Shown: positions 36,172 to 45,666 of the stretch, in pieces | How positions within the stretch are numbered: the stretch's first letter is position 1 | Layout: the number at the start of each line of letters is the position of its first letter | NCBI GenBank assembly: GCA_963721725.1 | Contig: CAVRLX010000009.1 | Span: 496,001-560,000, forward strand | Origin: RI-153 sp963721725 | Lineage (GTDB): Bacteria; Chloroflexota; Anaerolineae; Caldilineales; Caldilineaceae | DNA: 64,000 bases | Direction of reading: 5' to 3' | The notes under the pieces: model-generated | Seen by the model: the letters and a program-made list of their open reading frames with translations, nothing else | The model's database searches: none | Told to the model about the DNA's origin: nothing | Position numbers and translations under genes: made by a program

Positions 36172-38664
36172 ATGGCAGAGGCAGGGCAAGTACATGCACA
36201 TTGGCTGGGGAAAAGTTTAGTGCGTAAGATTGGTGCAGGCTTGTTGTTCATGCTTTTGATCATGCTGGCGACTATCGCCGGGGTGCTGGTACAGGTTCAA
36301 CAGCAACGCAGTGATGCCAAAATTATTAACATGGTCGGTGGACAGCGCATGTTGAGCCAGCGTATGGCAAGCCAAGCGGCTGGCGCCATACGCGGCGATA
36401 TGGAGGCCGCCGAGGAGTTGCTTGGGACGGCGGCGACGTTTGATAGGTCATTGCGTATCTTGCTGGAGGGCGACCATACCCAAAACATTCCTGCTGCGCC
36501 GGAGATCGTGCGTCCCCAGCTAGAGACGATGTCGCCAGTTTGGCTGATTGTCTATGCAGATGTGCGCACTGTGTATGAAAAAGCCGAAATTGCGAATCGG
36601 GTTCAGCAGAAGGTGCAATCCATCAGTAGCAATAGCGATGCACTCTTGGCTGCGGGCGAAAAGTTGGTCTCTGCGCTGACGGCTGTGAAAGCTCCGGCGA
36701 CAGCGCTGGACATTGCCGGTGGATTGCGCCGAGGCAGCCAGCGGTTGACGCGATATGGGTTGGAAGTGGGCATGGGCAATCTGGAACATTTGGATGCTAT
36801 GCAGGTTGTCATGGATGAATTTGAGCAGACGGTTACTACGCTTTTGAATGGGAACGCCGCACAGTCGATTGATGCGCTCAACGGCGAACCGCGCACGCAG
36901 TTGGTGGCTCTGCAACTACTTTGGCAGCCTTTTGCCGCAGATCTGCAATTTTTGGTGGAAAACGGCAATGATTATCGCGTGGGATTGGATGCATCTAATG
37001 CAATTTTTGGGCAGAGTGAGGTGCTGTTAGAAGGAGCCAAATCGGCAGTGGCGCTCTATGAAGGCTGGGCACAGGGGAAAGTGATTGCTCTGATCGGGTT
37101 TCTGGCGATTGCCGCTGCTGTGATCTTGGTAATCTTTGGGCTGATCCTGTGGCTGCTTTGGCGGGCCATACAGCCACTCAGCCAGATGGTAGAGGCAATT
37201 ACCGGGATTGCCCACAAGGAGTTGACCGAACTGGCCCAGTCGTTGGAGCGGCTCTCCGAGGGCGATCTTAGCGGCGAGTTTGAGGTACACACTGTGTCGA
37301 TTCCCATCACATCTGCCGATGAGATCGGGCGGATGGCCGGGGCATTTAATCGGATGCTTCAACAGTTGCAGATCTCGGCGCAAGCTTATCGAGATTCGTT
37401 GCAGAATTTACGTGGCTTGATCGGCGAAATTCAGGAAAATGCCAATGATCTGGCCGCTGCTACCGAGCAGTTGAACAACGCCGCCGTCCAATCTGGCGAT
37501 GCCACTAGCCAGATTGCCATGACGATTGGTGAAGTGGCCCAGGGAACGTTGCGTCAGGTGGCTGGCATTGAAACGGCCCAACACGCAGTTGCGCAGCAGA
37601 ATCGGATTATTGCCGAGATTCAACAAGGCTCTATCCAGCAGGCCGAGGCTGTGGAACAGGCCGAACAGACGTTGCGTGGGCGCTTGTTGACAGCCATTTC
37701 CCAAGTGCAGGCTAGTGTGACCCAGACCCACAGCGTAGTGACACAGACGGAGTTGACCACGGATAACGGCGCGGTTGCAGTAACGCGGACAATTTCGGGG
37801 ATGCGGGCCATTGCTCAAACCACGAATGACGTGGCAAACCGTGTGGTGGAGATGAACGAACGTGCCCGTGAGATCGGCACGATTGTGCAGACCATTGAGG
37901 ATATTGCCGAACAGACCAATCTGTTGGCGCTGAATGCGGCGATTGAAGCGGCACGGGCCGGGGAGCATGGCAAGGGCTTTGCCGTGGTGGCCGACGAGGT
38001 GCGTAAACTGGCCGAGCGGGCGGGCAAAGCCACTGGCGAAATTACGCGCATTATCCGCACGGTTCAGGAGACGGCTAACCTGGCGGCCAAGGCCATGAAT
38101 GGCAGCAACCGGGAAGTGGAGCAAGGGCTGGCAAGGGCTGTTGAAACGGAACATGCCCTGACAACGATTCGGGCGGCGGTGGTGCAGGTGACCACACAGA
38201 TCGAGCAGTTGGGGCAGGCCACCGGCGAAATGAACGGCAGCAGTAGCGAGATGCAAAAGTGGATGGGGTCTGTGGCTGCTGTGGTGGAACAGAATCAACA
38301 GGCCGTGACACAACTGGCCCAGCGCAGTGAACAGGTCTTGCAGTCCATGGCAGATGTATCGGCAGTTTCCGAGGAGAACAGTGCCGCTGCCGAACAAGTT
38401 TCCGCCAGTGCCGAAGAGGTGAGTGCCCAGGTGGAAGAGACTACGGCTGCGGTCAACAGTCTCGCCCAACTAGCTTATCAGCTACGCACCATTACGGCAC
38501 AATTTAAGGTGGGTGCAGAAGAAATTGAACCAACCATCGACTTTTCATCTTCGCCACATCGGAGCGGAATGGGGTCGGTACAGAGCGGGCCTACTTTGCA
38601 CCCTGTGCGTATTTCCGCAAGCCAACCGGGGCGTCAGCCAGTCGCCAATGGCCGTCATCACTAA
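36172..38664 (+). CDS. Methyl-accepting chemotaxis protein with PilJ-type sensor
   Basis: The 830-residue receptor has a first membrane helix at residues about 21-42. An extracytoplasmic PilJ-type sensor domain follows (MVGGQRMLSQRMASQAAGAI), then a second helix at about 303-328 (FLAIAAAVILVIFGLILWLL) and a HAMP domain. The signalling domain carries the family hairpin tip IAEQTNLLALNAAIEAARAG and FAVVADEVRKLAERAG. The tip should contact CheA and CheW. PilJ-type sensors are linked to type IV pilus twitching systems, but no pil or che genes are visible nearby. AAGGAG lies before the ATG at 36172. The frame is open further upstream, but without a better start. Confidence 0.94.
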   Translation: MAEAGQVHAHWLGKSLVRKIGAGLLFMLLIMLATIAGVLVQVQQQRSDAKIINMVGGQRMLSQRMASQAAGAIRGDMEAAEELLGTAATFDRSLRILLEGDHTQNIPAAPEIVRPQLETMSPVWLIVYADVRTVYEKAEIANRVQQKVQSISSNSDALLAAGEKLVSALTAVKAPATALDIAGGLRRGSQRLTRYGLEVGMGNLEHLDAMQVVMDEFEQTVTTLLNGNAAQSIDALNGEPRTQLVALQLLWQPFAADLQFLVENGNDYRVGLDASNAIFGQSEVLLEGAKSAVALYEGWAQGKVIALIGFLAIAAAVILVIFGLILWLLWRAIQPLSQMVEAITGIAHKELTELAQSLERLSEGDLSGEFEVHTVSIPITSADEIGRMAGAFNRMLQQLQISAQAYRDSLQNLRGLIGEIQENANDLAAATEQLNNAAVQSGDATSQIAMTIGEVAQGTLRQVAGIETAQHAVAQQNRIIAEIQQGSIQQAEAVEQAEQTLRGRLLTAISQVQASVTQTHSVVTQTELTTDNGAVAVTRTISGMRAIAQTTNDVANRVVEMNERAREIGTIVQTIEDIAEQTNLLALNAAIEAARAGEHGKGFAVVADEVRKLAERAGKATGEITRIIRTVQETANLAAKAMNGSNREVEQGLARAVETEHALTTIRAAVVQVTTQIEQLGQATGEMNGSSSEMQKWMGSVAAVVEQNQQAVTQLAQRSEQVLQSMADVSAVSEENSAAAEQVSASAEEVSAQVEETTAAVNSLAQLAYQLRTITAQFKVGAEEIEPTIDFSSSPHRSGMGSVQSGPTLHPVRISASQPGRQPVANGRHH

Positions 38665-38774
38665 GTCGATTCCAAGAATTGACTGAACCACCAAGGGGTC
38701 GAAGCGGCACAAAGCAAGGAATGACTTCGCGAAGCTGTTGTGTACTTCGTGGATGAATATTTCTTTGGCTTGGC

Positions 38775-39425
38775 CTAACTGGAATGCGCCAAGATCTGCT
38801 GCCAGCGTTCGGTTTGATGGGGAGCGATGGCAGAGAGGCTAGGGTATGGATCAAGCTTGGCGGCAATCTGTGCGCTCAGGTTCATTGCCGCCGTGCTGGC
38901 TGTGTCATCTATATCGGCCAACACGGTGCCAGCCTGTACGCCGCTGCGATAGAGCAGTTGCCGTTGTTCTGTTGGATCGGCACTGCTTTGAAAGATTTGG
39001 CGCAGATTGCCTTCGCTGATCATCTGGAGCAGCGTGGAAAAGATCGTTACAACCTCGGCGTTGTCGGTTTGGGCAGCCATCCCCGCCGCCCGGCTAAAGC
39101 AATAATCGCCCGCCAGTACGGTCCCTCCGGCCAGTTTGCGATCTACATCGGCGTGGCCCGTCCCCGCCGTGAGCAGCAATTTATGGATCTCCAATGCAAT
39201 GGTCAGCAGTTCCAGCGCCGCAGCCAGATAGACGCGGCGTTGTTGTTGTATGGCGGAATCGTGTAGCGGATAGGCTGCCGCCAGTACCACCGCCGCCAGA
39301 TCCAATTGGAGGCGGCTTTCGATCTCGTGGCGGATGAACTCGCTGAGCATGGGGTGCAGTGTGTCGGAAATTTCGCTGAGGGTGTGGCGCACCTGGGCCA
39401 CTTCCTGATCCAAATCACTTGTCAT
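38775..39425 (-). CDS. Polyprenyl-synthase-like protein lacking the DDxxD motif
   Basis: The protein of about 216 residues aligns by eye with the N-terminal two-thirds of trans-polyprenyl diphosphate synthases: AALELLTIALEIHKLLL, then VLAGDYCFSRAAGMAAQ, VVTIFSTLLQMISEGNLRQI. The first Asp-rich motif, normally LHDDVVD, is replaced by GTGHADVDR, and no second Asp-rich motif is present. Catalysis is therefore unlikely. A regulatory or small-subunit role, as in two-component heptaprenyl synthases, is possible. GAGGATCGG lies before the ATG. The Gfo/Idh/MocA gene ends 24 bases upstream of this start. Confidence 0.75.
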   Translation of the reverse strand: MTSDLDQEVAQVRHTLSEISDTLHPMLSEFIRHEIESRLQLDLAAVVLAAAYPLHDSAIQQQRRVYLAAALELLTIALEIHKLLLTAGTGHADVDRKLAGGTVLAGDYCFSRAAGMAAQTDNAEVVTIFSTLLQMISEGNLRQIFQSSADPTEQRQLLYRSGVQAGTVLADIDDTASTAAMNLSAQIAAKLDPYPSLSAIAPHQTERWQQILAHSS

Positions 39426-39449
39426 GAAGCCGATCCTCTTTTCCAAGCC

Positions 39450-40538
39450 TTATCGCATATCAATCCGCTGTCCATCTTGCAGTGACGCTTCCACGGCCAG
39501 CGTGGCGATCAAGGTGCGGATGCTTTCGTGCAGAGTTGCCAACACCGGACTCAGGCGTTGCGGGCCTTGTGGCTGGTTGCGGCGGCGCACGCCCTCGTTG
39601 AAGATCGCCACCATCTCCCGATAGGGATTGCTTTTGGCAATGGGGACTGGCTCCACGTCGTCGTGGCGCACCAAGAGCAACTGGCTGCCCTGCCGATCTT
39701 GCCACCAGCGATAGGCAAAGAGTGTGCCACCTGTGCCATAGATTTCCAGCGTGCTGTGCTGGTGCATCATCACAAATGAATCGTGAAGTTGCACCGAGAT
39801 GCCACTGCGCCGCAAACGCAGTGCCGCCAACAGATCTTCCACGACTTCACCCGCTTCGCTCAGAAAAGGTTTACCCGCGCTGCTGTGAACCTGATCGACC
39901 TCGTCGGCCAGCAGCCAACGCACCAAGTCGATGCTGTGCAACGTGCGATCATAGAGTACACCGCCGCCGTCGCTTTCTAAGCGCCACCCTTGCAGCTCAA
40001 AAGGCAACGGATCGGTATTGCTCACACGTGCGCCCAGAATTTCCCCAATCGCAAAGTTTTGCAGCAACCCAGTTATTTTTGTCATCATCGGGTGCGTACG
40101 CAACGCGTAGTTTACAGCCACCAACAGATTGCGCCGCTCGGCCTCGTTGCGGATCTCTACCATTTGTTCAAACGAAAAGGTCAGCGGCGGCTCGCATAAC
40201 ACATGTTTCCCCGCCCGCATGGCCGCCAGGGTCATCTCGGCCTGATAACGCGGGTGGCTGCTGACGTAGACAGCCTGCACTTCGGGTCGCGAGAGCAGCG
40301 CATCCAGCGTTTCAAAGACCTGGGCCAAATAAGTATCATTGGCGAAGGCGCGCCCGCGAGATGAATTGCGGCTATAGATACCCACAATCCAACTGGACGC
40401 GCCATGGGGCGGGCGCGGCAATGGCTCTTGTTGGAGCATGGCGTCGATCATAAAGCGGCGCGCCACACGGCTGGCCCCAATCAGTCCCCAGCCAATCGCC
40501 TCTTTTTGCAAAACCAGGGGGGCGGCGCGCTCTGTCAT
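39450..40538 (-). CDS. Gfo/Idh/MocA family oxidoreductase
   Basis: The 362-residue protein has an N-terminal Rossmann fold (GWGLIGASRVARRF), the family signature GKHVLCEPPLTFSFEQM with the catalytic-type Glu-Pro (usually EKP, here EPP), and a C-terminal beta-sheet domain with GGGVLYDRTLHSIDLVRWL. It likely oxidises or reduces a sugar or cyclitol with NAD(P). The replacement of Lys by Pro in the EKP motif is unusual and could reduce normal dehydrogenase activity. No sugar genes are adjacent. Confidence 0.9.
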   Translation of the reverse strand: MTERAAPLVLQKEAIGWGLIGASRVARRFMIDAMLQQEPLPRPPHGASSWIVGIYSRNSSRGRAFANDTYLAQVFETLDALLSRPEVQAVYVSSHPRYQAEMTLAAMRAGKHVLCEPPLTFSFEQMVEIRNEAERRNLLVAVNYALRTHPMMTKITGLLQNFAIGEILGARVSNTDPLPFELQGWRLESDGGGVLYDRTLHSIDLVRWLLADEVDQVHSSAGKPFLSEAGEVVEDLLAALRLRRSGISVQLHDSFVMMHQHSTLEIYGTGGTLFAYRWWQDRQGSQLLLVRHDDVEPVPIAKSNPYREMVAIFNEGVRRRNQPQGPQRLSPVLATLHESIRTLIATLAVEASLQDGQRIDMR

Positions 40539-40623
40539 GACGTTTGCGCTCGCCTATCAAACCAGTGTAGCAACGGGTGAGAAGGGTTGGCGAAAGAAGG
40601 TGAGAAGAGCGGCGCTGGGGGCA

Positions 40624-41541
40624 TCATAGCGTTTCGTCGCCGACAATCTGTTGGTAAATGTGTTCCAGATCTTCGTCGTTGTAGAAATGTACCACCAGCC
40701 GCCCGCTGCCGTCGGTGCGCCGATCCAGGCTGACCTTGGTGCCAAGCCGTGTGCGGAAGCGCTCTTCCAGCGAACGCAGGTGGGGCGAAAGGGCCGGCTC
40801 ATCTGTGGCGGGAACGGGCGGCGGCGGTGATAGCAGTTGACGCACCAGCGCTTCGGTTTGGCGCACAGTCAGATCTCGCCCCAAAATTTGGCCCAGCGCC
40901 TTTTCCATACTGGCCGCATTGGGCAGCGCTAACAACGCGTGGGCGTGTCCGGCGCTGATCTGGTGATGGTTGAGCGCAGAATGGACCGCTGGCGGCAACC
41001 CCAAGAGCCGCACCGTATTGGCAACCGCCGAGCGACTTTTGCCCACGCGCGTGGCGACATCCGTCTGGGTAAGACCAAACTCTTCCATAAGCGAGTGATA
41101 GGCCGTCGCCTCTTCCAACGGGTTCAGGTCGGCGCGTTGGAGATTCTCCACCAATGCCCATTCCAACAATTGCTGCGATGTTGCCTCACGCACAATCACT
41201 GGCACTTCGGGCAAGTGGGCAAGTTGCGCCGCCCGCCAGCGCCGTTCCCCCGCCACCAGCCAATATCGCTCTGGCTGATCAGGCGTGGCGGTGACAATCA
41301 GCGGTTGAATGATGCCATGTTCGCCAATCGAGGCGGCCAACTCGGCCAGGGCTGCCGGATCAAAATAGCTGCGCGGTTGATGCGGATTGGGCAGAATTGC
41401 TGCCACGTCCATTATGCGAATACCGCCGGACTGGGCTTCGGCTAGTAGGGTGCCGGTTTCGTCGCTGGGAGGCGCGCTGAGCAGGGCTTCCAGCCCGCGC
41501 CCCAGCCCGCGCCGCCGTTTGGGACTGGCTCGCTCTGTCAT
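40624..41541 (-). CDS. parB: Chromosome partitioning protein ParB
   Basis: The 305-residue protein has RGLGRGLEALLS at the N-terminus, the CTP-binding and nuclease-like domain (ILPNPHQPRSYFD, GIIQPLIV, VAGERRWRAAQLA, LVENLQRADLNPLEEA), a helix-turn-helix parS-binding domain (GLTQTDVATRVGKSRSAVANTVRLL) and a C-terminal dimer domain. It loads on parS sites as a CTP-dependent clamp. The ATG overlaps the parA stop by four bases. I found no clear parS palindrome in the window. Confidence 0.96.
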   Translation of the reverse strand: MTERASPKRRRGLGRGLEALLSAPPSDETGTLLAEAQSGGIRIMDVAAILPNPHQPRSYFDPAALAELAASIGEHGIIQPLIVTATPDQPERYWLVAGERRWRAAQLAHLPEVPVIVREATSQQLLEWALVENLQRADLNPLEEATAYHSLMEEFGLTQTDVATRVGKSRSAVANTVRLLGLPPAVHSALNHHQISAGHAHALLALPNAASMEKALGQILGRDLTVRQTEALVRQLLSPPPPVPATDEPALSPHLRSLEERFRTRLGTKVSLDRRTDGSGRLVVHFYNDEDLEHIYQQIVGDETL

Positions 41542-42347
41542 ATAGATCCTTCCTGCAAATGATCACCCGTGTGGATGCCTTCCACCCGGCGCAGAAATTC
41601 GGCGGCCAGCGCTGCATAGGCACGTCCCCCAGCGCTCTCTGGCGCATAGCTCAGGATGGTTTGGCCGTGGCTGGGCGCTTCGCTCAGGCGGATGTTACGA
41701 GGAATCACCGTCTTAAAAATCTTGTCGGGGAAAAATCGGGCCACTTCGTCCATCACCTGTTGGCTCAGGTTGGTGCGTGCGTCATACATCGTAAGGACAA
41801 CGCCGACCACAGTCAGCGCCGGGTTGAGAATATCGCGCACCTGTTGAATCGTGCTGAGGAGCAGACTTAGCCCTTCCAGCGCCAAGTACTCACACTGCAC
41901 CGGCACAATGACGCCAGCCGTGGTCGCTGTCAGCGCGTTCACCGTGAGCAATCCCAGACTGGGTGGGCTGTCAATGAAGATGTAATCGTAGTGGGCGCGG
42001 AGCGGGGCCAACGTACGCGCCAGCAGATGTTCGCGTGCCATCATGCTTGCCATCTCCACTTCGGCCCCCGCCAGATCTACATTCGCCGGCAAAATCTCTA
42101 GCTGTGGGCGTTCGGTGGGGAGAATAGCCTCGTGGGCCGGGAAGTGATCGACCAGGACATCGTAAAGTGTCTTTTCCACTCGGCGCGGCTCATAGCCAAT
42201 GCAAGTAGTGGCGTTGCCCTGGGGATCGCTGTCCACCAAGAGCACCTTGCGTCCGGCCTCGGCCAGATAGGCTCCCAGATTAATGGCCGTGGTGGTTTTG
42301 CCCACGCCCCCTTTTTGATTGGCAAATGCAAAAATTTGCGCCGTCAT
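41538..42347 (-). CDS. parA: Chromosome partitioning ATPase ParA
   Basis: The 269-residue protein has the deviant Walker A of ParA/Soj proteins (FANQKGGVGKTTTAINLG), the Walker A' DSDPQGNATTCIG, Walker B FIDSPPSLG and the C-terminal IPRNIRLSEAPSHGQTIL. It forms DNA-bound gradients that segregate ParB-parS complexes. It follows the pfkB gene by two bases and overlaps parB by four, forming a tight operon in the order pfkB-parA-parB. Confidence 0.97.
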   Translation of the reverse strand: MTAQIFAFANQKGGVGKTTTAINLGAYLAEAGRKVLLVDSDPQGNATTCIGYEPRRVEKTLYDVLVDHFPAHEAILPTERPQLEILPANVDLAGAEVEMASMMAREHLLARTLAPLRAHYDYIFIDSPPSLGLLTVNALTATTAGVIVPVQCEYLALEGLSLLLSTIQQVRDILNPALTVVGVVLTMYDARTNLSQQVMDEVARFFPDKIFKTVIPRNIRLSEAPSHGQTILSYAPESAGGRAYAALAAEFLRRVEGIHTGDHLQEGSI

Positions 42348-42349
42348 GG

Positions 42350-43289
42350 CTATCCCCTACCCTTTGGCTGCCAGGGATGCTGGGTCATATAGTCAATCAC
42401 CGTTTGATGGCGTGGAATCCCGCCTACGCCAATCCCCTCCACCCCAAACGAGGCGGTAATGTTGGCGTAGCGTGCGGCTTCAATGGGGTTGCCCGTCTGG
42501 CGCATACGCAGCAAAAAGGCCGTGGCAAAGATATCGCCCGCGCCGGTGGGATCCACTTCTTGGGCAGGCCGCGGCGGCACGCGTACCACGTCCACCAGAT
42601 CTCCGGTGCGCCGATAGACTGTGCTGCCCTCTTTGTATTCAGTCATAATCACCAGCGGAACCAGCCGCAAGAAGCGGTCAATCTGCCCTGTGTCGCCGCC
42701 CACATCTTCAATCGACAGAATCAACACATCCACATGGGGCAGGATCTGCTCGGCATTTTCCCATGAGATAGGACTCACCAGCCCGCTGGCATCCCATCGC
42801 CGCATCCATCCCTGTGGAACTGCGGCCACCAATGTCTCTTCGGGAAAGATGGCCGCCACCTCGACGGGAATCTCCCCCACCAGCGGCCCCAGAAGCACAA
42901 TGTGGGCGCGTTGGAGACGGCTGTCAATATCGGCGGCGCGAATGGGTCGGGCCGGGGTATAGCAATATTGGACGCGCCCCGTGGGCGTGTAGATGTTGGC
43001 AAAGGTGGTGGTGGTGGGGCTGGATAAGACAATTACTTCGGCATGTTCTTCGATAACCGCCAAGTCGATGTTGTCCGCCGCACGCGTCAAGACCACGGGA
43101 TCATAGCCCAGGCGCCGCGCTGTTACCGCGGCAAAGCTCACTGTCCCGCCTACGGTATAGCCGCTGCTGTCGGGATCGTTTTCAAAGAGATCGCGCGGTA
43201 ACGTGACCAATAACCAGAAAATCAATGGCATTATCGGTGTTGTTCTGCTGATCATACGGTTGATCATCCTGTGCTGCGGGGTAAGACAT
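42350..43289 (-). CDS. PfkB family carbohydrate kinase (one frameshift)
   Basis: After frame joining, the protein of about 312 residues has the PfkB start FLVIGHVTA followed by SSGYTVGGTVSFAA and the C-terminal signature DPTGAGDIFATAFLLRM with the catalytic Asp. It phosphorylates a sugar or nucleoside. The family branch with GHVT and GGTVSFAA is often found near parA. The frame breaks near 43195 at GCGCGATC. Removing one base restores it. The start at 43289 (SYPAAQDDQ) is in the other frame. The gene is tightly linked to parA. Confidence 0.88.
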
Positions 43290-43366
43290 GCTTTGATCCA
43301 GGGTCGGTGATGGATGAAGAATTTTTGGATTGAGCGGCTTAATAGGGGCAGGGCTTCGATCAAAAA

Positions 43367-43394
43367 CCCCCACCCAAAACGTTTTGGGTGGGGG
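43367..43394 (-). terminator. Intrinsic terminator of the rpmH-jag operon
   Basis: CCCCCACCCAAAAC followed directly by GTTTTGGGTGGGGG forms a perfect 28-base palindrome 19 bases after the jag stop. On the minus strand a T run follows (GGGGGTTTTTGATC). It separates jag from pfkB. Confidence 0.92.
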
Positions 43395-43413
43395 TATTGT
43401 ACTGTGTGGCCGA

Positions 43414-44349
43414 CTATTTGGGCAAGATCTGCACTTTGCGCCGGTCTGCTTCGCCTATGCTTTCCGTATAGACCCGGGGATGGGTACGCAGCGCAATATG
43501 CACCAGTCGGCGTTCGTTAGCCGGCATTGGCTCCAGCGCCACACCGCGCCCTGTCTGTGCCACTTGGTCGGCCATGCGGTGGGCCATCTGCGAAAGCTGC
43601 TCCGAGCGGCGCTCTTTGTAGCCATCCACATCCACCACAATGTTGGTCCAACGGTGGATGCGTTGGTTCACCATGAGCCGGATCATATATTGGATGCTGG
43701 CAAGGGTTTCGCCGTGGCGGCCAATCAACATACCCAAATTGCCGCCCACAACGTTAAGGTTGAGCGGGCTGTTTTCGCCATCATCTTCCAACCAGGAAAC
43801 CTCAATATCGGCGGGGTAGCCCATATGCTCCAACAATTCGCCCAGCATTTCGCTGGCGAGTTTGGCTAGTTCCTCGCGGTTGACGTCAACATCAAAGGCT
43901 TTGCCTTCTTCTTCGTCAAATGTCTCTCGAGCACCAGAAAAGCCTTTGGCAGGCTGTGCGGCCACAGCTTCCAGAGTGGGCGTTTCCGCCGGAAGAGCCA
44001 GCGGTGTACTCTCCCCTATATCGTCTTGTTCTGCTTCAATAGTAGGATCCTCGGCAGCGATAAGATCGTCATCCTCGTCATCCTCTTCGCTCACGGGCAC
44101 AGAGGTGTGCATAGCAACCTCTTCCAGCACCTGCTCCATGCCGGACGCGATTTTTTCTTTCGCCGATGAAATGGTTTTCGGCGTCAACCGAACACGAGCA
44201 TTGGTACTGCCGATGCCGAGCAGGCCGCGGCTGCCTTCATGCAGAACTTCAACCTCAACATCGTCGCGGCGGACACCCAACTGACGCAACCCTTCGCTGA
44301 TGGCGGCATCAACGGTTTTGGCGGAAAATTCCCGGCTCTCCCCACTCAT
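43414..44349 (-). CDS. jag: RNA-binding protein Jag (KhpB) with Jag_N, KH and R3H domains
   Basis: The 311-residue protein begins with the Jag_N domain (SAKTVDAAISEGLRQLGV, then GSRGLLGIGS), has an acidic linker of about 100 residues, and then a KH domain (NVVGGNLGMLIGRHGETLASI) and an R3H domain (MPANERRLVHIALRTHPRV). Jag/KhpB binds RNA and affects cell elongation in Gram-positives. The gene follows yidC by three bases. The acidic linker is longer than usual. Confidence 0.95.
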   Translation of the reverse strand: MSGESREFSAKTVDAAISEGLRQLGVRRDDVEVEVLHEGSRGLLGIGSTNARVRLTPKTISSAKEKIASGMEQVLEEVAMHTSVPVSEEDDEDDDLIAAEDPTIEAEQDDIGESTPLALPAETPTLEAVAAQPAKGFSGARETFDEEEGKAFDVDVNREELAKLASEMLGELLEHMGYPADIEVSWLEDDGENSPLNLNVVGGNLGMLIGRHGETLASIQYMIRLMVNQRIHRWTNIVVDVDGYKERRSEQLSQMAHRMADQVAQTGRGVALEPMPANERRLVHIALRTHPRVYTESIGEADRRKVQILPK

Positions 44350-44352
44350 ATC

Positions 44353-45354
44353 CTATTTCCTCTTTCTCTGACGACGAGTTCGTTTGGATGTGGTCTGGGT
44401 TTCAGTTTCGGCAACTGTGGCGGCGCCATTGGTGCTTTTTCCGTTGCTGCTGGGGATCGATGAGACAGATGCCGATGGATTGCTTTTGGTGATGACGGGT
44501 GTGGCGGTGGTCGTCGAATTGGACTGTGAGCGCATCACCAACCCTTGTTGTAACATTTGCAGAGCGTTGCTCGTAACCCAATAGAGGGTCAGACCAGCGG
44601 GAACCTGCAAGGTGAAGAAACCAAACATCAAGGTCATAATGGTGGTCATCTGCTTCATCATGCCCGACTGGCTGTCGTTGCCTGTGGTGGGCGTGGCTGG
44701 GGTCATATACTTTTGCATATAGACCTGGGTCACCATGAGCAGAATAGGCAGAATCAGGTACGATGCCAAGCGCAGGTATTGACCACTCGTAAACAACTCT
44801 GGGATCCATCCCATCCCCGCTGTGTATTGGGGGAAACCCAGATCCGGAATCCAGAAAAAGTGGGCATTGTTCAGCCGTGGCCCCAGGGCCACCAGCGCCG
44901 AATATAGCCCAAACAGAATCGGCATCTGCACGACCAGAGGCAAACACCCACTGAGCGGATTCACACCGGCTTCCTGATAGAGCTTCATCTGCTCGGCAGA
45001 AAGCTTCTCCCGATCCTTCCCATATTTTTTCTGAAGCTCCTGAATCTTGGGCTGGAGGTCTTTCTGCGCCTGCATACCCCGAATCTGGATCATGGTCAGC
45101 GGGAAGGTTACCAATTTGATGATAACGGTAAAGAGAATAATAGCAAACCCCCAACTATAGGGCAGGCTAAGATTCTCCAATAATGAATTCAGCCAGATCA
45201 AGGCTTTGGTGAGCGGCCAGACGATCAACATCTGCCAATAACCGTCGGGCGGCGTGGTCATTACGTCCACCCCACTATGATCGACGCCACAGCCGCTCAG
45301 CATGAGCATGGCACCTGTGAGCACCAATAGCAAAAGTAGATGCTTTCGTTTCAC
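44353..45354 (-). CDS. yidC: Membrane protein insertase YidC (lipoprotein type)
   Basis: The 333-residue insertase has a lipoprotein signal (LTGAMLMLSGCG) like Gram-positive SpoIIIJ. Five membrane helices follow, with the conserved PYSWGFAIILFTVIIKLVTF, GVNPLSGCLPLVVQMPILFG and VPAGLTLYWVTSNALQM. The conserved Arg-equivalent region lies in the first core helix. A basic tail (RTRRQRKRK) should bind ribosomes. It sits in the usual order after yidD. Confidence 0.96.
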   Translation of the reverse strand: MKRKHLLLLLVLTGAMLMLSGCGVDHSGVDVMTTPPDGYWQMLIVWPLTKALIWLNSLLENLSLPYSWGFAIILFTVIIKLVTFPLTMIQIRGMQAQKDLQPKIQELQKKYGKDREKLSAEQMKLYQEAGVNPLSGCLPLVVQMPILFGLYSALVALGPRLNNAHFFWIPDLGFPQYTAGMGWIPELFTSGQYLRLASYLILPILLMVTQVYMQKYMTPATPTTGNDSQSGMMKQMTTIMTLMFGFFTLQVPAGLTLYWVTSNALQMLQQGLVMRSQSNSTTTATPVITKSNPSASVSSIPSSNGKSTNGAATVAETETQTTSKRTRRQRKRK

Positions 45355-45439
45355 GATTTAAGTCTCCTACATGCATATGCTGGGGCTTTCCCAGATCATG
45401 TCGTCAGTCGGAATAGTCCGAAATCCCAGCGGCATCTGC

Positions 45440-45649
45440 CTAGGGCACGGGGTCAAAGCCGCCAGGATTCCAGGGGTGGCAGCGTGCAATACGCTTGATC
45501 CCCAGCCATCCGCCAGCCAGCACACCATGTTTCTCCACCGCTTCCAGGGCATAGTGCGAACAGGTGGGCAAAAATCGACAGTTGCTGCCCAGAAGCGGCG
45601 AGATAAAACGTTGATAGAATCGAATGAACCCTACGACTACGGTTTGCAC
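45440..45649 (-). CDS. yidD: Membrane protein insertion efficiency factor YidD
   Basis: The 69-residue protein has the family core YQRFISPLLGSNCRFLPTCSHYALEA and the C-terminal RIARCHPWNPGGFDPVP, each given here as part of the conserved pattern with three Cys. It assists YidC. It lies 17 bases after rnpA. Confidence 0.96.
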   Translation of the reverse strand: MQTVVVGFIRFYQRFISPLLGSNCRFLPTCSHYALEAVEKHGVLAGGWLGIKRIARCHPWNPGGFDPVP

Positions 45650-45666
45650 AGAAACCTCCTGTGCGG

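Noticed and set aside
37408..38469. Minus-strand ORF of 353 codons inside the chemoreceptor gene
   Set aside because: It lies fully antisense to the conserved signalling domain and has no recognisable protein features.
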